Shown piece after piece: positions 19,325 through 28,817 of a stretch of DNA of 64,000 bases. The stretch's first letter is position 1. Every line of letters starts with the position of its first letter. The notes beneath the pieces were generated by a model. It did no database searches. It saw only the letters and a list, made by a program, of their open reading frames with translations, and had not been told where the DNA came from. The stretch is from NCBI GenBank assembly GCA_025989215.1, contig JAPDNP010000002.1, positions 186,001-250,000 of the forward strand, read 5' to 3'. This stretch comes from Neisseriaceae bacterium JH1-16. Its GTDB lineage: Bacteria > Pseudomonadota > Gammaproteobacteria > Burkholderiales > Chromobacteriaceae. The translations under genes and the position numbers were made by a program.

Positions 19325-19642
19325 ATGTTTATTACCCCGGCATTCGCCAACACCACTGTAGGCGGCTTCGATCTGATGGGCTTCCTGCCGATGATCGTGA
19401 TCTTCGTGCTGTTCTGGTTCCTGCTGGTACGTCCGCAGCAGAAACGCGCCAAAGAACACCAGAAGATGCTGACCGAACTGGTCAAAGGCGACGAGGTGAT
19501 CACCCAGGGCGGCGTAGCCGGCCGCATCACCAAGTCGGGCGAGCAATTCATTAGCATTGAAATCGCCAACGGCGTTGAAATCAACGTACAGCGCGGCGCC
19601 ATCACCGCCAAGCTGGAAAAAGGCACTCTCAAGTCTCTGTAA
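19325..19642 (+). CDS. yajC: Preprotein translocase subunit YajC
   Basis: 105 aa. Small inner-membrane partner of SecDF. One membrane segment (about 17-38, FDLMGFLPMIVIFVLFWFLL) is followed by the cytoplasmic RPQQKRAKEHQKMLTEL and a small beta domain (GDEVITQGGVAGRI). GAGAGGG precedes the ATG. The 141-bp gap to tgt carries one TTGGCCGAA copy (19225-19233). Confidence 0.96.
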   Translation: MFITPAFANTTVGGFDLMGFLPMIVIFVLFWFLLVRPQQKRAKEHQKMLTELVKGDEVITQGGVAGRITKSGEQFISIEIANGVEINVQRGAITAKLEKGTLKSL

Positions 19643-19650
19643 CCCGCGTC

Positions 19651-19677
19651 GGGGCCACCATCACCAACGGTGGCCCC
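19651..19677 (+). other. Hairpin between yajC and secD
   Basis: Perfect 9-bp arms GGGGCCACC/GGTGGCCCC (19651-19659 with 19669-19677), no T-run, so likely a message-stabilising or weak stop structure within the operon. Confidence 0.5.
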
Positions 19678-19701
19678 GTGCCTTATGGATATCCCTAATC
19701 C

Positions 19702-21543
19702 ATGAACCGCTATCCGCTCTGGAAATACCTCGTCATCGCGGTAGCACTGATCGTCGCGACGATCTATACGCTACCGAACTTCTTTGGCGAAACCCCAGCG
19801 GTCCAGATTTCCAGCACCCGACAGTCGATTCCGGTCGACACCGCGCTGATGGGCCGTATTGAAGACGCTCTCAAGGCCAACAAGCTGGCTCCGGACGGCA
19901 TGTATCTGGACGGCACCAGCCTGAAGGTGCGCTTCAAAGACACCGACACCCAGATCAAGGCACGCGATGTGATCCAGCAGGCGCTGGGCGACAACTACAT
20001 CATCGCGCTGAACCTGCTGGCGGCCTCGCCGACCTGGATGTCGCAGATCAAGGCCAACCCGATGTTCCTCGGCCTGGACCTGCGTGGCGGCGTGCACTTC
20101 CTGCTGCAAGTCGACATGAAGGCCGCGCTCGACAAGACCATGGAGCGCTACTCCGGCGACATCCGCCGCGAACTGAAGAACAAGCAGGTGCGCTACGGCA
20201 CGATCACGCGCACCGGCAACAACCTGGTGCTGCAGCTGCGTGACAAGGAAACGCTGAACAGCGCCGCCGACATCATCGCTCGCCAGCTGCCGGTACTGAT
20301 GCAGAACAGCGACGATGCCAGCTACAAGCTGACGCTGACGCTGAAGCCGGAGGAAATCACCCGCCTGCAGGGCGACGCGGTGAAGCAGAACATCACCACC
20401 CTGCACAACCGGGTGAACGAACTGGGCGTGGCCGAGCCGATCATCCAGCAGGCAGGTGCCGACCGCATCGTGGTGCAGCTGCCGGGCGTGCAGGACACCG
20501 CCAAGGCCAAGGACATCCTCGGCCGTACCGCCACGCTGGAAGTGCGCATGGTGGAAGACGATCAGGGCAAGATGGCCGAAGCGATGGCCGGCAACGTACC
20601 GGCTGGCTACGACCTCTTGGACGAGCTGACCCCGCGCGGCCCGACCAAGATCCTGGTGAAGAAGGACGTCGAGCTGACCGGTGACAACATCAACGACGCG
20701 CAACCTGGCTTCGACCAGAACGGCGCGCCGGCGGTGAACATCAACCTCGACTCGGCCGGTGCGTCGATCTTCCGTCAGGTGACTGCCGAGAACATCGGCA
20801 AGCGCATGGCGATGATCCTGGTCGAAAAAGGCAAGAGCGAAGTCGTAACCGCACCGGTGATCCGCAGCGAAATCGGCGGCGGCCGCGTGGAAATCTCCGG
20901 CAGCATGAACGCCGCCGAGGCCAACGACGTGGCGCTGCTGCTGCGTGCAGGCTCGCTGGCTGCGCCGATGCAGATCATCGAAGAGCGCACCATCGGCCCG
21001 AGCCTGGGTAAGGACAACATCGACAAGGGCTTCCACTCGACGATGTGGGGCTTTGCCGCGATCGCGGTGTTCATGTTCATCTACTACCGCGTGTTCGGGG
21101 TGATCTCGGCGCTGTCGCTGGGCTGCAACCTGCTGTTCCTGGTGGCGATCCTGTCGATGCTGCAGGCGACGCTGACCTTGCCGGGTATCGCGGCGATCGC
21201 GCTGACGCTGGGTATGGCGATCGACTCGAACGTGCTGATCAACGAGCGGATCCGCGAGGAGCTGCGCCATGGCTTCCCGCCGGCGTCGGCGATCCAGGCT
21301 GGCTACCAGCACGCCTGGGCGACCATCATCGACTCCAACGTCACCTCGCTGATCGCTGGTCTGGCGCTGCTGATCTTCGGTTCCGGCCCGGTGCGCGGCT
21401 TCGCGGTGGTGCACTGCCTCGGCATCCTGACCTCGATGTTCTCGTCGGTGTTCGTGTCGCGTGGCCTCGTCAACCTGTGGTATGGCCGCAAGCGCCGCCT
21501 GAGCTCGATCTCGATCGGCCAGATCTGGAAACCGCAACAGTAA
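19702..21543 (+). CDS. secD: Protein translocase subunit SecD
   Basis: 613 aa, close to E. coli SecD. Uses the proton gradient to help exported proteins leave SecYEG. One N-terminal membrane segment (about 7-25), the LGLDLRGGVHFLLQVD block (about 127-142) that starts the periplasmic P1 domain, then five membrane segments (about 445-600) with GIAAIALTLGMAIDSNVLINERIREE containing the functional Asp. The gap to secF is 48 bp. Confidence 0.98.
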   Translation: MNRYPLWKYLVIAVALIVATIYTLPNFFGETPAVQISSTRQSIPVDTALMGRIEDALKANKLAPDGMYLDGTSLKVRFKDTDTQIKARDVIQQALGDNYIIALNLLAASPTWMSQIKANPMFLGLDLRGGVHFLLQVDMKAALDKTMERYSGDIRRELKNKQVRYGTITRTGNNLVLQLRDKETLNSAADIIARQLPVLMQNSDDASYKLTLTLKPEEITRLQGDAVKQNITTLHNRVNELGVAEPIIQQAGADRIVVQLPGVQDTAKAKDILGRTATLEVRMVEDDQGKMAEAMAGNVPAGYDLLDELTPRGPTKILVKKDVELTGDNINDAQPGFDQNGAPAVNINLDSAGASIFRQVTAENIGKRMAMILVEKGKSEVVTAPVIRSEIGGGRVEISGSMNAAEANDVALLLRAGSLAAPMQIIEERTIGPSLGKDNIDKGFHSTMWGFAAIAVFMFIYYRVFGVISALSLGCNLLFLVAILSMLQATLTLPGIAAIALTLGMAIDSNVLINERIREELRHGFPPASAIQAGYQHAWATIIDSNVTSLIAGLALLIFGSGPVRGFAVVHCLGILTSMFSSVFVSRGLVNLWYGRKRRLSSISIGQIWKPQQ

Positions 21544-21591
21544 GCCAACAGGGTCGGCATCGCGCCGGCCCGGTTTAGCGCAGAGGATCAC

Positions 21592-22527
21592 ATGGAGTTT
21601 TTCCGCATCAAACGGGACATCCCGTTCATGAGCTACGGCCGGCTCACCACCACGATCTCGCTGGTGACCTTCGTGCTGGCCGTGGTGTTTCTGGTCATTC
21701 GTGGCCTGAACTTTTCGGTCGAGTTCACCGGCGGCACCGTGCTGGAAGTACAGTACACCCAAGCCGCCGAACTGAGCGACATCCGCCACCGCCTCGACAA
21801 GCTCGGCATGGGCGACATCGCGGTGCAGAACCTCGGCACCAGCCGTGACGTAATGATCCGCCTACCGAACCACGGCGATCGTTCGTCGGCACAGCTGTCC
21901 GAGCAGGTCATGCAGGTACTCAAGGACGGCAGCGGCCAAGTCGAACTGCGCAAGGTCGAGTTCATCGGCCCGCAGGTCGGCCAGGAACTGGTGACCCACG
22001 GCCTGACCGCGGTGATCCTGGTGTGCATTGGCATCATGATCTACCTGGCGATCCGCTTCGAATGGCGCTTCGCCGTGGCGGCAATCATCGCCAACATGCA
22101 CGACGTGGTGATCATTCTCGGCTGCTTCGCGTTCTTCCAGTGGGAATTCTCGCTGACCGTACTGGCCGGCGTGCTGGCGGTGCTGGGCTACTCGGTGAAC
22201 GAGTCGGTGGTGGTGTTCGACCGGATTCGCGAGAACTTCCGCAAGCCGGCGATGCGCGGCAAGTCCGTAGCCGAAGTGATCGACAACGCGATTACCTCGA
22301 CGATGAGCCGGACCATCATCACCCACGGTTCGACCGAGGCGATGGTGCTGTCGATGCTGGTCTTCGGCGGCGCGGCGCTGCACGGCTTCGCCACGGCGCT
22401 GACCATCGGCATCGTGTTCGGCATCTACTCGTCGGTGCTGGTCGCCAGCCCGATCGTGATGTGGCTGGGCCTGTCGCGCGAGAATCTGATCAAGCCGCCA
22501 AAACAAAAACAGGAAGCGGTGGTCTGA
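21592..22527 (+). CDS. secF: Protein translocase subunit SecF
   Basis: 311 aa. Partner of SecD in the inner membrane: N-terminal membrane segment (about 20-38), the periplasmic start LNFSVEFTGGTVLEV, and five membrane segments including VLGYSVNESVVVFDRIRENFR. AGAGGA precedes the ATG. Confidence 0.98.
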   Translation: MEFFRIKRDIPFMSYGRLTTTISLVTFVLAVVFLVIRGLNFSVEFTGGTVLEVQYTQAAELSDIRHRLDKLGMGDIAVQNLGTSRDVMIRLPNHGDRSSAQLSEQVMQVLKDGSGQVELRKVEFIGPQVGQELVTHGLTAVILVCIGIMIYLAIRFEWRFAVAAIIANMHDVVIILGCFAFFQWEFSLTVLAGVLAVLGYSVNESVVVFDRIRENFRKPAMRGKSVAEVIDNAITSTMSRTIITHGSTEAMVLSMLVFGGAALHGFATALTIGIVFGIYSSVLVASPIVMWLGLSRENLIKPPKQKQEAVV

Positions 22528-22541
22528 GCATCGCGGACCTC

Positions 22542-22567
22542 ACTGGCCGGCTAGTCCGGCCAGTTTT
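22542..22567 (+). terminator. Terminator behind secF
   Basis: Stem ACTGGCCGG/CCGGCCAGT (22542-22550 with 22556-22564) followed by TTTTG, 15 bases behind the secF stop. Confidence 0.8.
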
Positions 22568-22620
22568 GTATCTGCCGTCAATCAACCGATAACAACACTC
22601 ACCGTCATCACACACCGCCC

Positions 22621-23271
22621 ATGGAAGCCATCACTTTTCTCATCGATTTCATCCTGCACATCGACAAGCACCTGGCCGAGCTGGTCAGCAGCTACGGTTC
22701 GCTGACCTACGCGATCCTGTTCCTGATCGTGTTCTGCGAAACCGGCCTGGTGGTACTGCCCTTCCTGCCGGGCGACTCGCTGCTGTTCGTTGCCGGCACG
22801 CTGTCGGCCACCGGCGCGATGGACGTGCACCTGCTGGTCGGCCTGCTGATCGCCGCCGCGATCATCGGCGATACCGTCAACTACACCATCGGCCGCAAGC
22901 TGGGCCTGAAACTGTTCTCCAACCCGAATTCGAAGATCTTCCGCCACGAATACTTGGAGAAGACCCACGCCTTCTACCAGCGCCACGGCGGCAAGACCAT
23001 CATCCTGGCGCGCTTCGTACCGATCGTACGCACCTTCGCCCCGTTCGTGGCCGGCGCCGGCGAGATGAGCTACGGTCGCTTCCTGTTCTTCAACGTGACC
23101 GGCGCGGTGGCGTGGGTGGGCAGCTTCACCTATCTTGGCTTCTTCTTCGGCAACCTGCCGGTGATCAAGTCCAACCTGTCGCTATTGATCGTCGGCATCA
23201 TCTTCGTGTCGATCCTGCCGGGCCTGATCGAGTTCGTTCGCCAGAAACGCAAGGCGCGCGTCGCAGCATGA
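22621..23271 (+). CDS. DedA-family membrane protein
   Basis: 216 aa. Polytopic inner-membrane protein of the family that recycles undecaprenyl phosphate or other lipids and supports membrane energetics. Key residues are present: Glu40 ([19 protein letters not shown]) and Asp52, and the two Arg of [22 protein letters not shown]. The family re-entrant loops and about five hydrophobic stretches are visible. Its stop overlaps the mutL start by four bases (ATGA), so the two are translationally coupled. Confidence 0.92.
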   Translation: MEAITFLIDFILHIDKHLAELVSSYGSLTYAILFLIVFCETGLVVLPFLPGDSLLFVAGTLSATGAMDVHLLVGLLIAAAIIGDTVNYTIGRKLGLKLFSNPNSKIFRHEYLEKTHAFYQRHGGKTIILARFVPIVRTFAPFVAGAGEMSYGRFLFFNVTGAVAWVGSFTYLGFFFGNLPVIKSNLSLLIVGIIFVSILPGLIEFVRQKRKARVAA

Positions 23272-25160
23272 AGCGCATCCAACGCCTACCCGACCATCTG
23301 GTCAACCAGATCGCCGCCGGCGAGGTGGTGGAGCGCCCGGCTTCGGCGCTGAAGGAGATGCTAGAGAACAGCCTGGATGCCGGCGCCGGCAAGGTCACCG
23401 TCGACCTGGCGCAGGGCGGCATCAAGCTGATCCGCGTCACCGACAACGGCAGCGGCATCGAGGCGGACGATCTGGCGCTGGCGCTCGATCGCCACGCCAC
23501 CAGCAAGATCCACAGCCTGTCCGACCTCGAATCGGTGTCCACGCTGGGCTTCCGTGGCGAGGGGCTGGCCAGCGTCGCCTCGGTGTCGCGGCTGACGCTG
23601 ACCAGCCGACCGCAGGACAGCGCGCACGCGCACCAAATCGTCGCGATCGACGGCACCTTGCACCCGGTCGAGCCGGCCGCGCATCCGGAAGGCACCAGCG
23701 TCGAGGTGGTCGACCTGTATTTCAACACCCCGGCTCGGCGCAAATTCCTGAAGAGCGAGGCCACCGAGTACGCGCACTGCTCGGCCACCTTCGAACGGAT
23801 CGCGCTGGCGCACCCGCATGTCGAGTTTCTGCTGCGCCACAACGGCAAGGTGGTACAGCGGCTGCCGGCGCAAACGCTGGCCGAACGCATCGGCGCCATC
23901 CTCGGCCGCGACTTCGTCGATGCCGCGCTGACCGTCGATGCCGAGGCCGCCGGCCTGACGCTACGCGGCCTGGTGGCCAGCCCGACCTACTCCAAGGCCA
24001 GCCGCGACGCCCAGTATTTCTACGTGAATGGCCGCTTCGTGCGCGACAAGCTGGCGCAGCATGCGATCCGCCAGGCCTTTCGCGACGTGCTGCACCATGA
24101 CCGCCACCCCTGCTACGCGCTGTTTTTGACGCTGCCGCCCGAAGGCGTCGACGTCAATGTGCACCCGACCAAGATCGAGGTGCGCTTTCGCGAGTCACAG
24201 GCGATCCACCAGTTCGTGTTCCACGGCGTCAACAAGGTACTGGCCAGCACCGTGGCCGGCAGCACGCCGCAGCAGGTCGGTTTCGGCCAACCTTCGAGCG
24301 AAGGCGTCGCGCCGGCAGCGAGCCTGGCTGTCGGCACCTCGGGCGCCACACCGACGCTGACCGCACGGCCGGTCTACCAGCAGCAGTCGTCGCTACCGCT
24401 GTCGGTGGCGCGCGAGGCCAATGCCGGCTATGCGGCGATGTTCGCCGGCGTGCGCGACGACGAGCAAAGGTTGGCCGAACGCCCTGCCCTGCTCGAGGCT
24501 TCGGCCAACGTCGGCAGCCTGGCGGCGCTCACACCGGTGGCCGCCCCGACACTGCCGGCCGGCGACCCGGACGGCCTGCCGCCGCTCGGCTTCGCGCTGG
24601 CGCAGCTGCACGGCGTCTATATCCTGGCCCAGGCAGTCGAGGGACTGATCCTGGTCGACATGCACGCCGCGCATGAGCGCATCGTCTACGAACGGCTGAA
24701 GACCGCGCTGGAGTCCGACGCGATCCCGTCGCAGCCCTTGCTGCTGCCGGTGTCGTTTGCCGCCGACAAGCTGGAAGTCGCCACAGTGCACGACGAGGCG
24801 GCCGGCATGCAGCGGCTCGGCCTGGACCTGGCGCCGCTCTCCCCCACCCAGATCGCGGTGCGGGCGGTGCCGATCTGGCTGAAGGACGGCGACCCGGTGG
24901 AGCTGGCGCGCGCGGTAATCAAGGACGTGCGCGAGGCCGGCATGAGCCGGGTGCTGACCGAACGACGCAACGAGCTGTTGGCGACAATGGCCTGCCACGG
25001 CGCGGTGCGCGCCAATCGCCAGCTGACCTTGGCCGAAATGAACGCGCTGCTGCGCGACATGGAAGCCACCGAGCGCTCCAACCAGTGCAACCACGGCCGC
25101 CCGACCTGGGTGCGATTGAGCATGAAGGAGCTGGACGGTCTGTTCCTGCGCGGACGCTGA
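23268..25160 (+). CDS. mutL: DNA mismatch repair protein MutL
   Basis: 630 aa from ATG 23268, which overlaps the dedA stop; a longer frame upstream only reads through dedA. N-terminal GHKL ATPase: [20 protein letters not shown] cut at E29-type Glu, [14 protein letters not shown], and the lid [15 protein letters not shown] poorly conserved linker (about 335-435) joins the C-terminal dimer domain. That domain carries [12 protein letters not shown], close to the DQHA(X)2E(X)4E endonuclease motif, plus [10 protein letters not shown] and CNHGRP, so this MutL should nick DNA as in species without MutH. The gene holds four TTGGCCGAA words (24282, 24471, 24500, 25029), three of them in or next to the linker. 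Confidence 0.97.
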   Translation: MKRIQRLPDHLVNQIAAGEVVERPASALKEMLENSLDAGAGKVTVDLAQGGIKLIRVTDNGSGIEADDLALALDRHATSKIHSLSDLESVSTLGFRGEGLASVASVSRLTLTSRPQDSAHAHQIVAIDGTLHPVEPAAHPEGTSVEVVDLYFNTPARRKFLKSEATEYAHCSATFERIALAHPHVEFLLRHNGKVVQRLPAQTLAERIGAILGRDFVDAALTVDAEAAGLTLRGLVASPTYSKASRDAQYFYVNGRFVRDKLAQHAIRQAFRDVLHHDRHPCYALFLTLPPEGVDVNVHPTKIEVRFRESQAIHQFVFHGVNKVLASTVAGSTPQQVGFGQPSSEGVAPAASLAVGTSGATPTLTARPVYQQQSSLPLSVAREANAGYAAMFAGVRDDEQRLAERPALLEASANVGSLAALTPVAAPTLPAGDPDGLPPLGFALAQLHGVYILAQAVEGLILVDMHAAHERIVYERLKTALESDAIPSQPLLLPVSFAADKLEVATVHDEAAGMQRLGLDLAPLSPTQIAVRAVPIWLKDGDPVELARAVIKDVREAGMSRVLTERRNELLATMACHGAVRANRQLTLAEMNALLRDMEATERSNQCNHGRPTWVRLSMKELDGLFLRGR

Positions 25161-25210
25161 ATCAGGTCGCAGGTGTCGGCCAACCCTGGCGCGACGCCAC
25201 CCAGCAAAAA

Positions 25211-25240
25211 CGGGAGCCCTCTGGCTCCCGCTTTCTTTTC
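25211..25240. terminator. Convergent terminator between mutL and the protease gene
   Basis: Stem CGGGAGCC/GGCTCCCG (25211-25218 with 25223-25230), T-rich on the plus side (CTTTCTTTTCTT) and a T-run on the minus side (complement of AAAAA at 25206-25210). It serves both genes. Confidence 0.88.
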
Positions 25241-25252
25241 TTGCGCTAGCGC

Positions 25253-26599
25253 TCAGCGCACCAGCTTGGTCGTCGGCGCGATCACGCCGCCGACGTTGAT
25301 CGACGCGTACACGGTCAGCGTCTTGCGGTAGCCTGCGTCGTGCCAGCCGCGTGCCTCCACCTGGAAGGAACCCTGGTACACGCCGGCCGGCAGGCCGGGG
25401 TTATCGGCCGCCACGTACTGCAACACCAGCGCGCTGCTGCGGCCGCCATAGCAGGCCGCCGCGTCGTTCATCGCGTAATAATAGGCACGGCCGCAGCCCG
25501 AATTGCGCCAACCGCGCAGCTTCACCTGATAGCTTTGCTTGGTGCTCTGGTTGACCAGGGACGCCGACACGGTCGCCGGACTGGTCGAGCCTTTCCACGC
25601 AAGCGCCGCCGGGCCGCGCGCCGCCGCCTGCGACGGAACCAGGTAAGCGACCGTGCCCTTCTGCGCCTCGCCGCTCAGATCGGGCAGCGCCAGCGCAGCC
25701 TTCTCGGTCAGCGTCACCCGTTCGCTGTAGAGCTGTGCGCCCGGATAGATCGAGCGTACCCAGCCCGCGTACTTGCTGACGCGCGCACCGGTCGAGCTGG
25801 CGTCGTTGCCGCCGTTGGTCGTCGCGATGACGGTCCAGAAGCCGTCCTGCTGCTGCCACCACGACGAGCCGCTGTCGCCTGGCGCGGTCCGCGCCCACAT
25901 ATCGGCCCCGGTCACCTTGTTGAAGCCGGCGCCGATGCCGTAGTCCATCTCCCAGATGCCGGTGATCTTGCTCACGCCCCAGGCGCGGCGCTGCCCCGAT
26001 ACCGGCCACCAGCCGCCGTTGCTGCTGGTACTGCCTATGCCCCACGAGCCGTAACCGACCAGCTCAACCGGCCGGCCGTTTTCGTTACTGCCGTCGTACA
26101 GCCACGGCGTGGCGAGCGGCTGGCCCTGCGCATTGAGGATGGCCGCCACCTTCGGCAGGCGGATCAGGCCGATGTCGGTCGATGCGCCGCCGAAGCCGGC
26201 CGGCTTGTTCAGGCGATACGGATGCACGTAGAAATCGCCGCTGCCCTTGGCCACGGTGCGGCCAGCCCAGTCGGTGATCGTGCCCGAGTACGGCCCGGTA
26301 GTCGCCGTGTTGTACGGCAGGCAGTGTGCCGCGGTCAGGATGTACGCCCACTTGCCGTCGGCCGAGTCGCCGATCCAGTTGCCGGTGCAACTGGGGATGT
26401 CGACCACCGACAGGAACTGCGGCGACAGGCTGTGCTGGCGCAGCGGCTCGAACGCAGCGGCGATGGTGCCCGGCACATCGTTGACATTACCGCCATTGGC
26501 GACGAACACGCTATCGCTGACGACAATGGCCGCCGCGCTGCCCGATAGCGCCAACAGGCCCAAGCCCAGCCCGAATCCTTGTTTCCAGAAACCCTGCAT
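25253..26599 (-). CDS. Secreted trypsin-like serine protease with C-terminal extra domain
   Basis: 448 aa. Signal peptide about 1-24. Trypsin fold about 25-300 with the full triad: His92 in LTAAHC, Asp142 in STDIGLIRL, Ser243 in APGDSGSS. Cys93 probably pairs with Cys71. The C-terminal part (about 305-448) is a separate, Tyr/Gly-rich beta-type domain containing a Cys pair (GCGRAYYYAMNDAAACYGG) and KTLTVYASINV near the end; I do not recognise it. Such extra domains in Gram-negative secreted proteases serve export or substrate binding. The gene stands alone, behind a 213-bp AT-rich upstream region. Role (nutrition, defence or virulence) is open. Confidence 0.85.
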   Translation of the reverse strand: MQGFWKQGFGLGLGLLALSGSAAAIVVSDSVFVANGGNVNDVPGTIAAAFEPLRQHSLSPQFLSVVDIPSCTGNWIGDSADGKWAYILTAAHCLPYNTATTGPYSGTITDWAGRTVAKGSGDFYVHPYRLNKPAGFGGASTDIGLIRLPKVAAILNAQGQPLATPWLYDGSNENGRPVELVGYGSWGIGSTSSNGGWWPVSGQRRAWGVSKITGIWEMDYGIGAGFNKVTGADMWARTAPGDSGSSWWQQQDGFWTVIATTNGGNDASSTGARVSKYAGWVRSIYPGAQLYSERVTLTEKAALALPDLSGEAQKGTVAYLVPSQAAARGPAALAWKGSTSPATVSASLVNQSTKQSYQVKLRGWRNSGCGRAYYYAMNDAAACYGGRSSALVLQYVAADNPGLPAGVYQGSFQVEARGWHDAGYRKTLTVYASINVGGVIAPTTKLVR

Positions 26600-26812
26600 G
26601 GATGCCGTCCTTGTTATTGTTCAACGGGAAGGCAATGGTAATGTCATTGATTTAAACCGATCAATTTCAATTATGCATTTTTAATAAAATTTACCGGTTT
26701 AAAATGACTTAATGTTGCGCCACGCCGACAGTCCCGACACCCTGTCTGACCTCGACTCGGCGCAACCTCGGCCAAAGCGCAACGTCAGTCATCCGCACCG
26801 CATCGCGGTGAT

Positions 26813-27124
26813 TCAGCGCGATGTTGCATCGCGCCGCCGGCCATGTTCGGCCAACTCGGCGGCGATGAACGCATCGATCATGGCCCGGTAAGTCTGCTCG
26901 ACCACCGTCGGATCGGCATCCAGCTCGCCCGCCAGCGCCCGGACCTTAGCGATCACCTGCTCGACTCGCTGCGGCGCCCGCACTTCGTCACTATTGCGCT
27001 TGAAACCGGCAGCCTGCCGGACATAGCCACCCCGTTCGGCCAGCAAGGCGACGATCTGGCGGTCCAGCCGATCGATCTGTTCACGGACTTCGTCGATGGA
27101 GTGACATTCGCGACTCTGAACCAC
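26813..27124 (-). CDS. Chorismate mutase-like protein (AroQ fold, PchB-like)
   Basis: About 103 aa when started at the GTG 27124, which has AAGGAAGGGG upstream; the upstream ATG at 27160 has no ribosome site. All-helical AroQ fold: IDEVREQIDRLDRQIVALLAERGGYVRQAAGFKR. The active-site set of the family (Arg in REQIDRLD, Arg/Lys of the RGGYV...K helix, Arg-Val-Glu in APQRVEQVIAKV) is present. It could act as a chorismate mutase or, as in PchB, an isochorismate-pyruvate lyase. No salicylate or aromatic genes are adjacent, though an isochorismatase-fold hydrolase lies 1.7 kb away. One TTGGCCGAA copy lies near its end (26846). Confidence 0.8.
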   Translation of the reverse strand: MVQSRECHSIDEVREQIDRLDRQIVALLAERGGYVRQAAGFKRNSDEVRAPQRVEQVIAKVRALAGELDADPTVVEQTYRAMIDAFIAAELAEHGRRRDATSR

Positions 27125-27317
27125 GGGATTCCCCTTCCTTATCACGGCACAACCGCCCATTAAATGACAAAGACATAATAAGTACAAAGGAGAAACGCCT
27201 CGCATTCCGCACCCCATCGCATTGGCCTAATCCGGCTTTCGGCCAACCATGGCCTACTCCTGAGTGCGCCATGCCATAGGGCACACCGGCCCAGTCCTCG
27301 TCCAACTAGGCCCCCCT

Positions 27318-27986
27318 CTACCAGACAAACGGAATCAGCCGGTAGCGCACCCGGCGACAATACTCGACATAGCCGGGCAGCTCGGTCGCCAGTACCAGTT
27401 CCTCGTCCAGCAACCGTGCCATCAGCACCGCCGCGAACCCCAATATCGGCAACAGCCCCCACCAGGATGCCAGTGCCAGCGGTGTCGCCAGAAACACCAG
27501 CAGGCCGCCGGCGTACATCGGATGGCGCACCCAGGCATAGGGACCGGTGTCCACCAGCGTCTGGCCGGCTTCCACCTGGATGGTGCTGGAGGCATAGTGG
27601 TTGGCCAACAACACGCGATAGACGAGCCACCAGCCGATCAGCTGCAGACCATGGGCGAGCACCACCGCCCAGGCTGACAGAGCGGCTCCCTGCCAGCGCC
27701 ACCCCAGGGCTGGCACCAGGTAAACCGCCACCATCGTCAGGCCGGCCAGGCTGCGCAGCCGCCGTTGGCGGGGCCGCGTCTCGCTCCAGCCCATGCGTCG
27801 TTCTACCAATTGCGGGTCATGGCGCAGGAAATAGCCGGACGCCAGCACCATGCCCAGCGCGAACACCGCCAAGTACAGCCAAGCCTGCCAGTAGTACAGC
27901 GAACCGGCCGACACGAACAACAAGACGCCAAGCGCCAACAGAAACTGCACGTCGGCGCGCCAGACGCGCCGTGCAAGCGGGCTCAT
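27318..27986 (-). CDS. Isoprenylcysteine carboxyl methyltransferase-family membrane protein
   Basis: 222 aa from ATG 27986 (GAGGGTAGGGAT upstream). Six hydrophobic stretches, and the family signature GPYAWVRHPMYAGGLLVF with LPGYVEYCRRVRYRLIPFVW at the end, which bind S-adenosylmethionine. Bacterial members methylate unknown small lipophilic or sulfur compounds and are not tied to prenylated proteins. It is isolated within a series of leftward accessory genes. Confidence 0.82.
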   Translation of the reverse strand: MSPLARRVWRADVQFLLALGVLLFVSAGSLYYWQAWLYLAVFALGMVLASGYFLRHDPQLVERRMGWSETRPRQRRLRSLAGLTMVAVYLVPALGWRWQGAALSAWAVVLAHGLQLIGWWLVYRVLLANHYASSTIQVEAGQTLVDTGPYAWVRHPMYAGGLLVFLATPLALASWWGLLPILGFAAVLMARLLDEELVLATELPGYVEYCRRVRYRLIPFVW

Positions 27987-28047
27987 GATCCCTACCCTCG
28001 GCAATGACCGCACTTTACTGTAGCCGGCCGGCACGGCCCTCGGGGCG

Positions 28048-28740
28048 TTAGCTCTGCGCGACGGTGCGGCGGTCCTCCAGCCAGGTGCCGGCGCGCTGTG
28101 CCTCAGCCTCATGGCCGGGCTCGCGCCAGGTTTCGCGCAGCGCCTCGGCCTGCCAGCGCTGCATCGACGGCAGCGCCAGCAGCCGGGCCACGTAAGCGGC
28201 GGCCACTTCGCTCAGCGCCAGCCCGTAGGTCTGCACGCGAAACGCCACCGGTGCGAAGAAGGCATCGACCGCGCTGAACACCGTCCCGGCCAGGAACGGC
28301 CCGCCGAAGCGGCTCAGGCCCTCGCTCCACAGCTCGTCCAGCCGCGCGATGTCGCGTTGCAGCGCCGGCGGCATCGCATCGAGCCGGACCCGGATCCCGC
28401 AGTTCATCGTGCAGTGCTCGCGCAGCGCACCGAAGCCCGCGTGCATCTCGGCGGCGGCACAGCGCCCCCAGGCTCGCGCCTGCGCATCGGCCGGCCAGAC
28501 ACCGGCGTGCCGTTCGGCCAAGTGTTCGGCAATGCCCAGCGAGTTCCACAGCACAGTGTCGCCATCGTGCAGGCACGGCACCTGGCCGGTGGGCGAGAAC
28601 TCGCGATACGCCGCCCAACTGGAACCCTCGCCAAACGGCACCAGGCGCTCCTGAAACGGGATCGCCAGCTCGCTCAGCAATACCCAGGGACGCAGCGACC
28701 AGGACGAGTAGTTCCTGTTGGCGATGAAGAGCTGATACAT
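28048..28740 (-). CDS. Glutathione S-transferase-family protein
   Basis: 230 aa from the ATG at 28740. Thioredoxin-like N-terminal domain (MYQLFIANRNYSSWSLRPWVLL; the Ser pair is at the usual glutathione-activating place) with the cis-Pro loop TGQVPCLHDG and the glutathione carboxylate contact LWNSLGIAEHL. Helical C-terminal domain follows (about 90-205). This N-terminal pattern is common in a group of proteobacterial GSTs of unknown substrate. Confidence 0.88.
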   Translation of the reverse strand: MYQLFIANRNYSSWSLRPWVLLSELAIPFQERLVPFGEGSSWAAYREFSPTGQVPCLHDGDTVLWNSLGIAEHLAERHAGVWPADAQARAWGRCAAAEMHAGFGALREHCTMNCGIRVRLDAMPPALQRDIARLDELWSEGLSRFGGPFLAGTVFSAVDAFFAPVAFRVQTYGLALSEVAAAYVARLLALPSMQRWQAEALRETWREPGHEAEAQRAGTWLEDRRTVAQS

Positions 28741-28817
28741 GAAGAGTGGACTCAATAAGGGAAAATACAGTGGAGACGCGGACGCCGCGGCGCACAGGTC
28801 GCGGCGCCCGCTCGGGG

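Noticed and set aside
19771-21789. 672-codon open frame on the minus strand
   Set aside because: It is antisense to secD and start of secF; rich in His, Gln, Arg and Val as expected from the complement of GC-rich codons; no domain.
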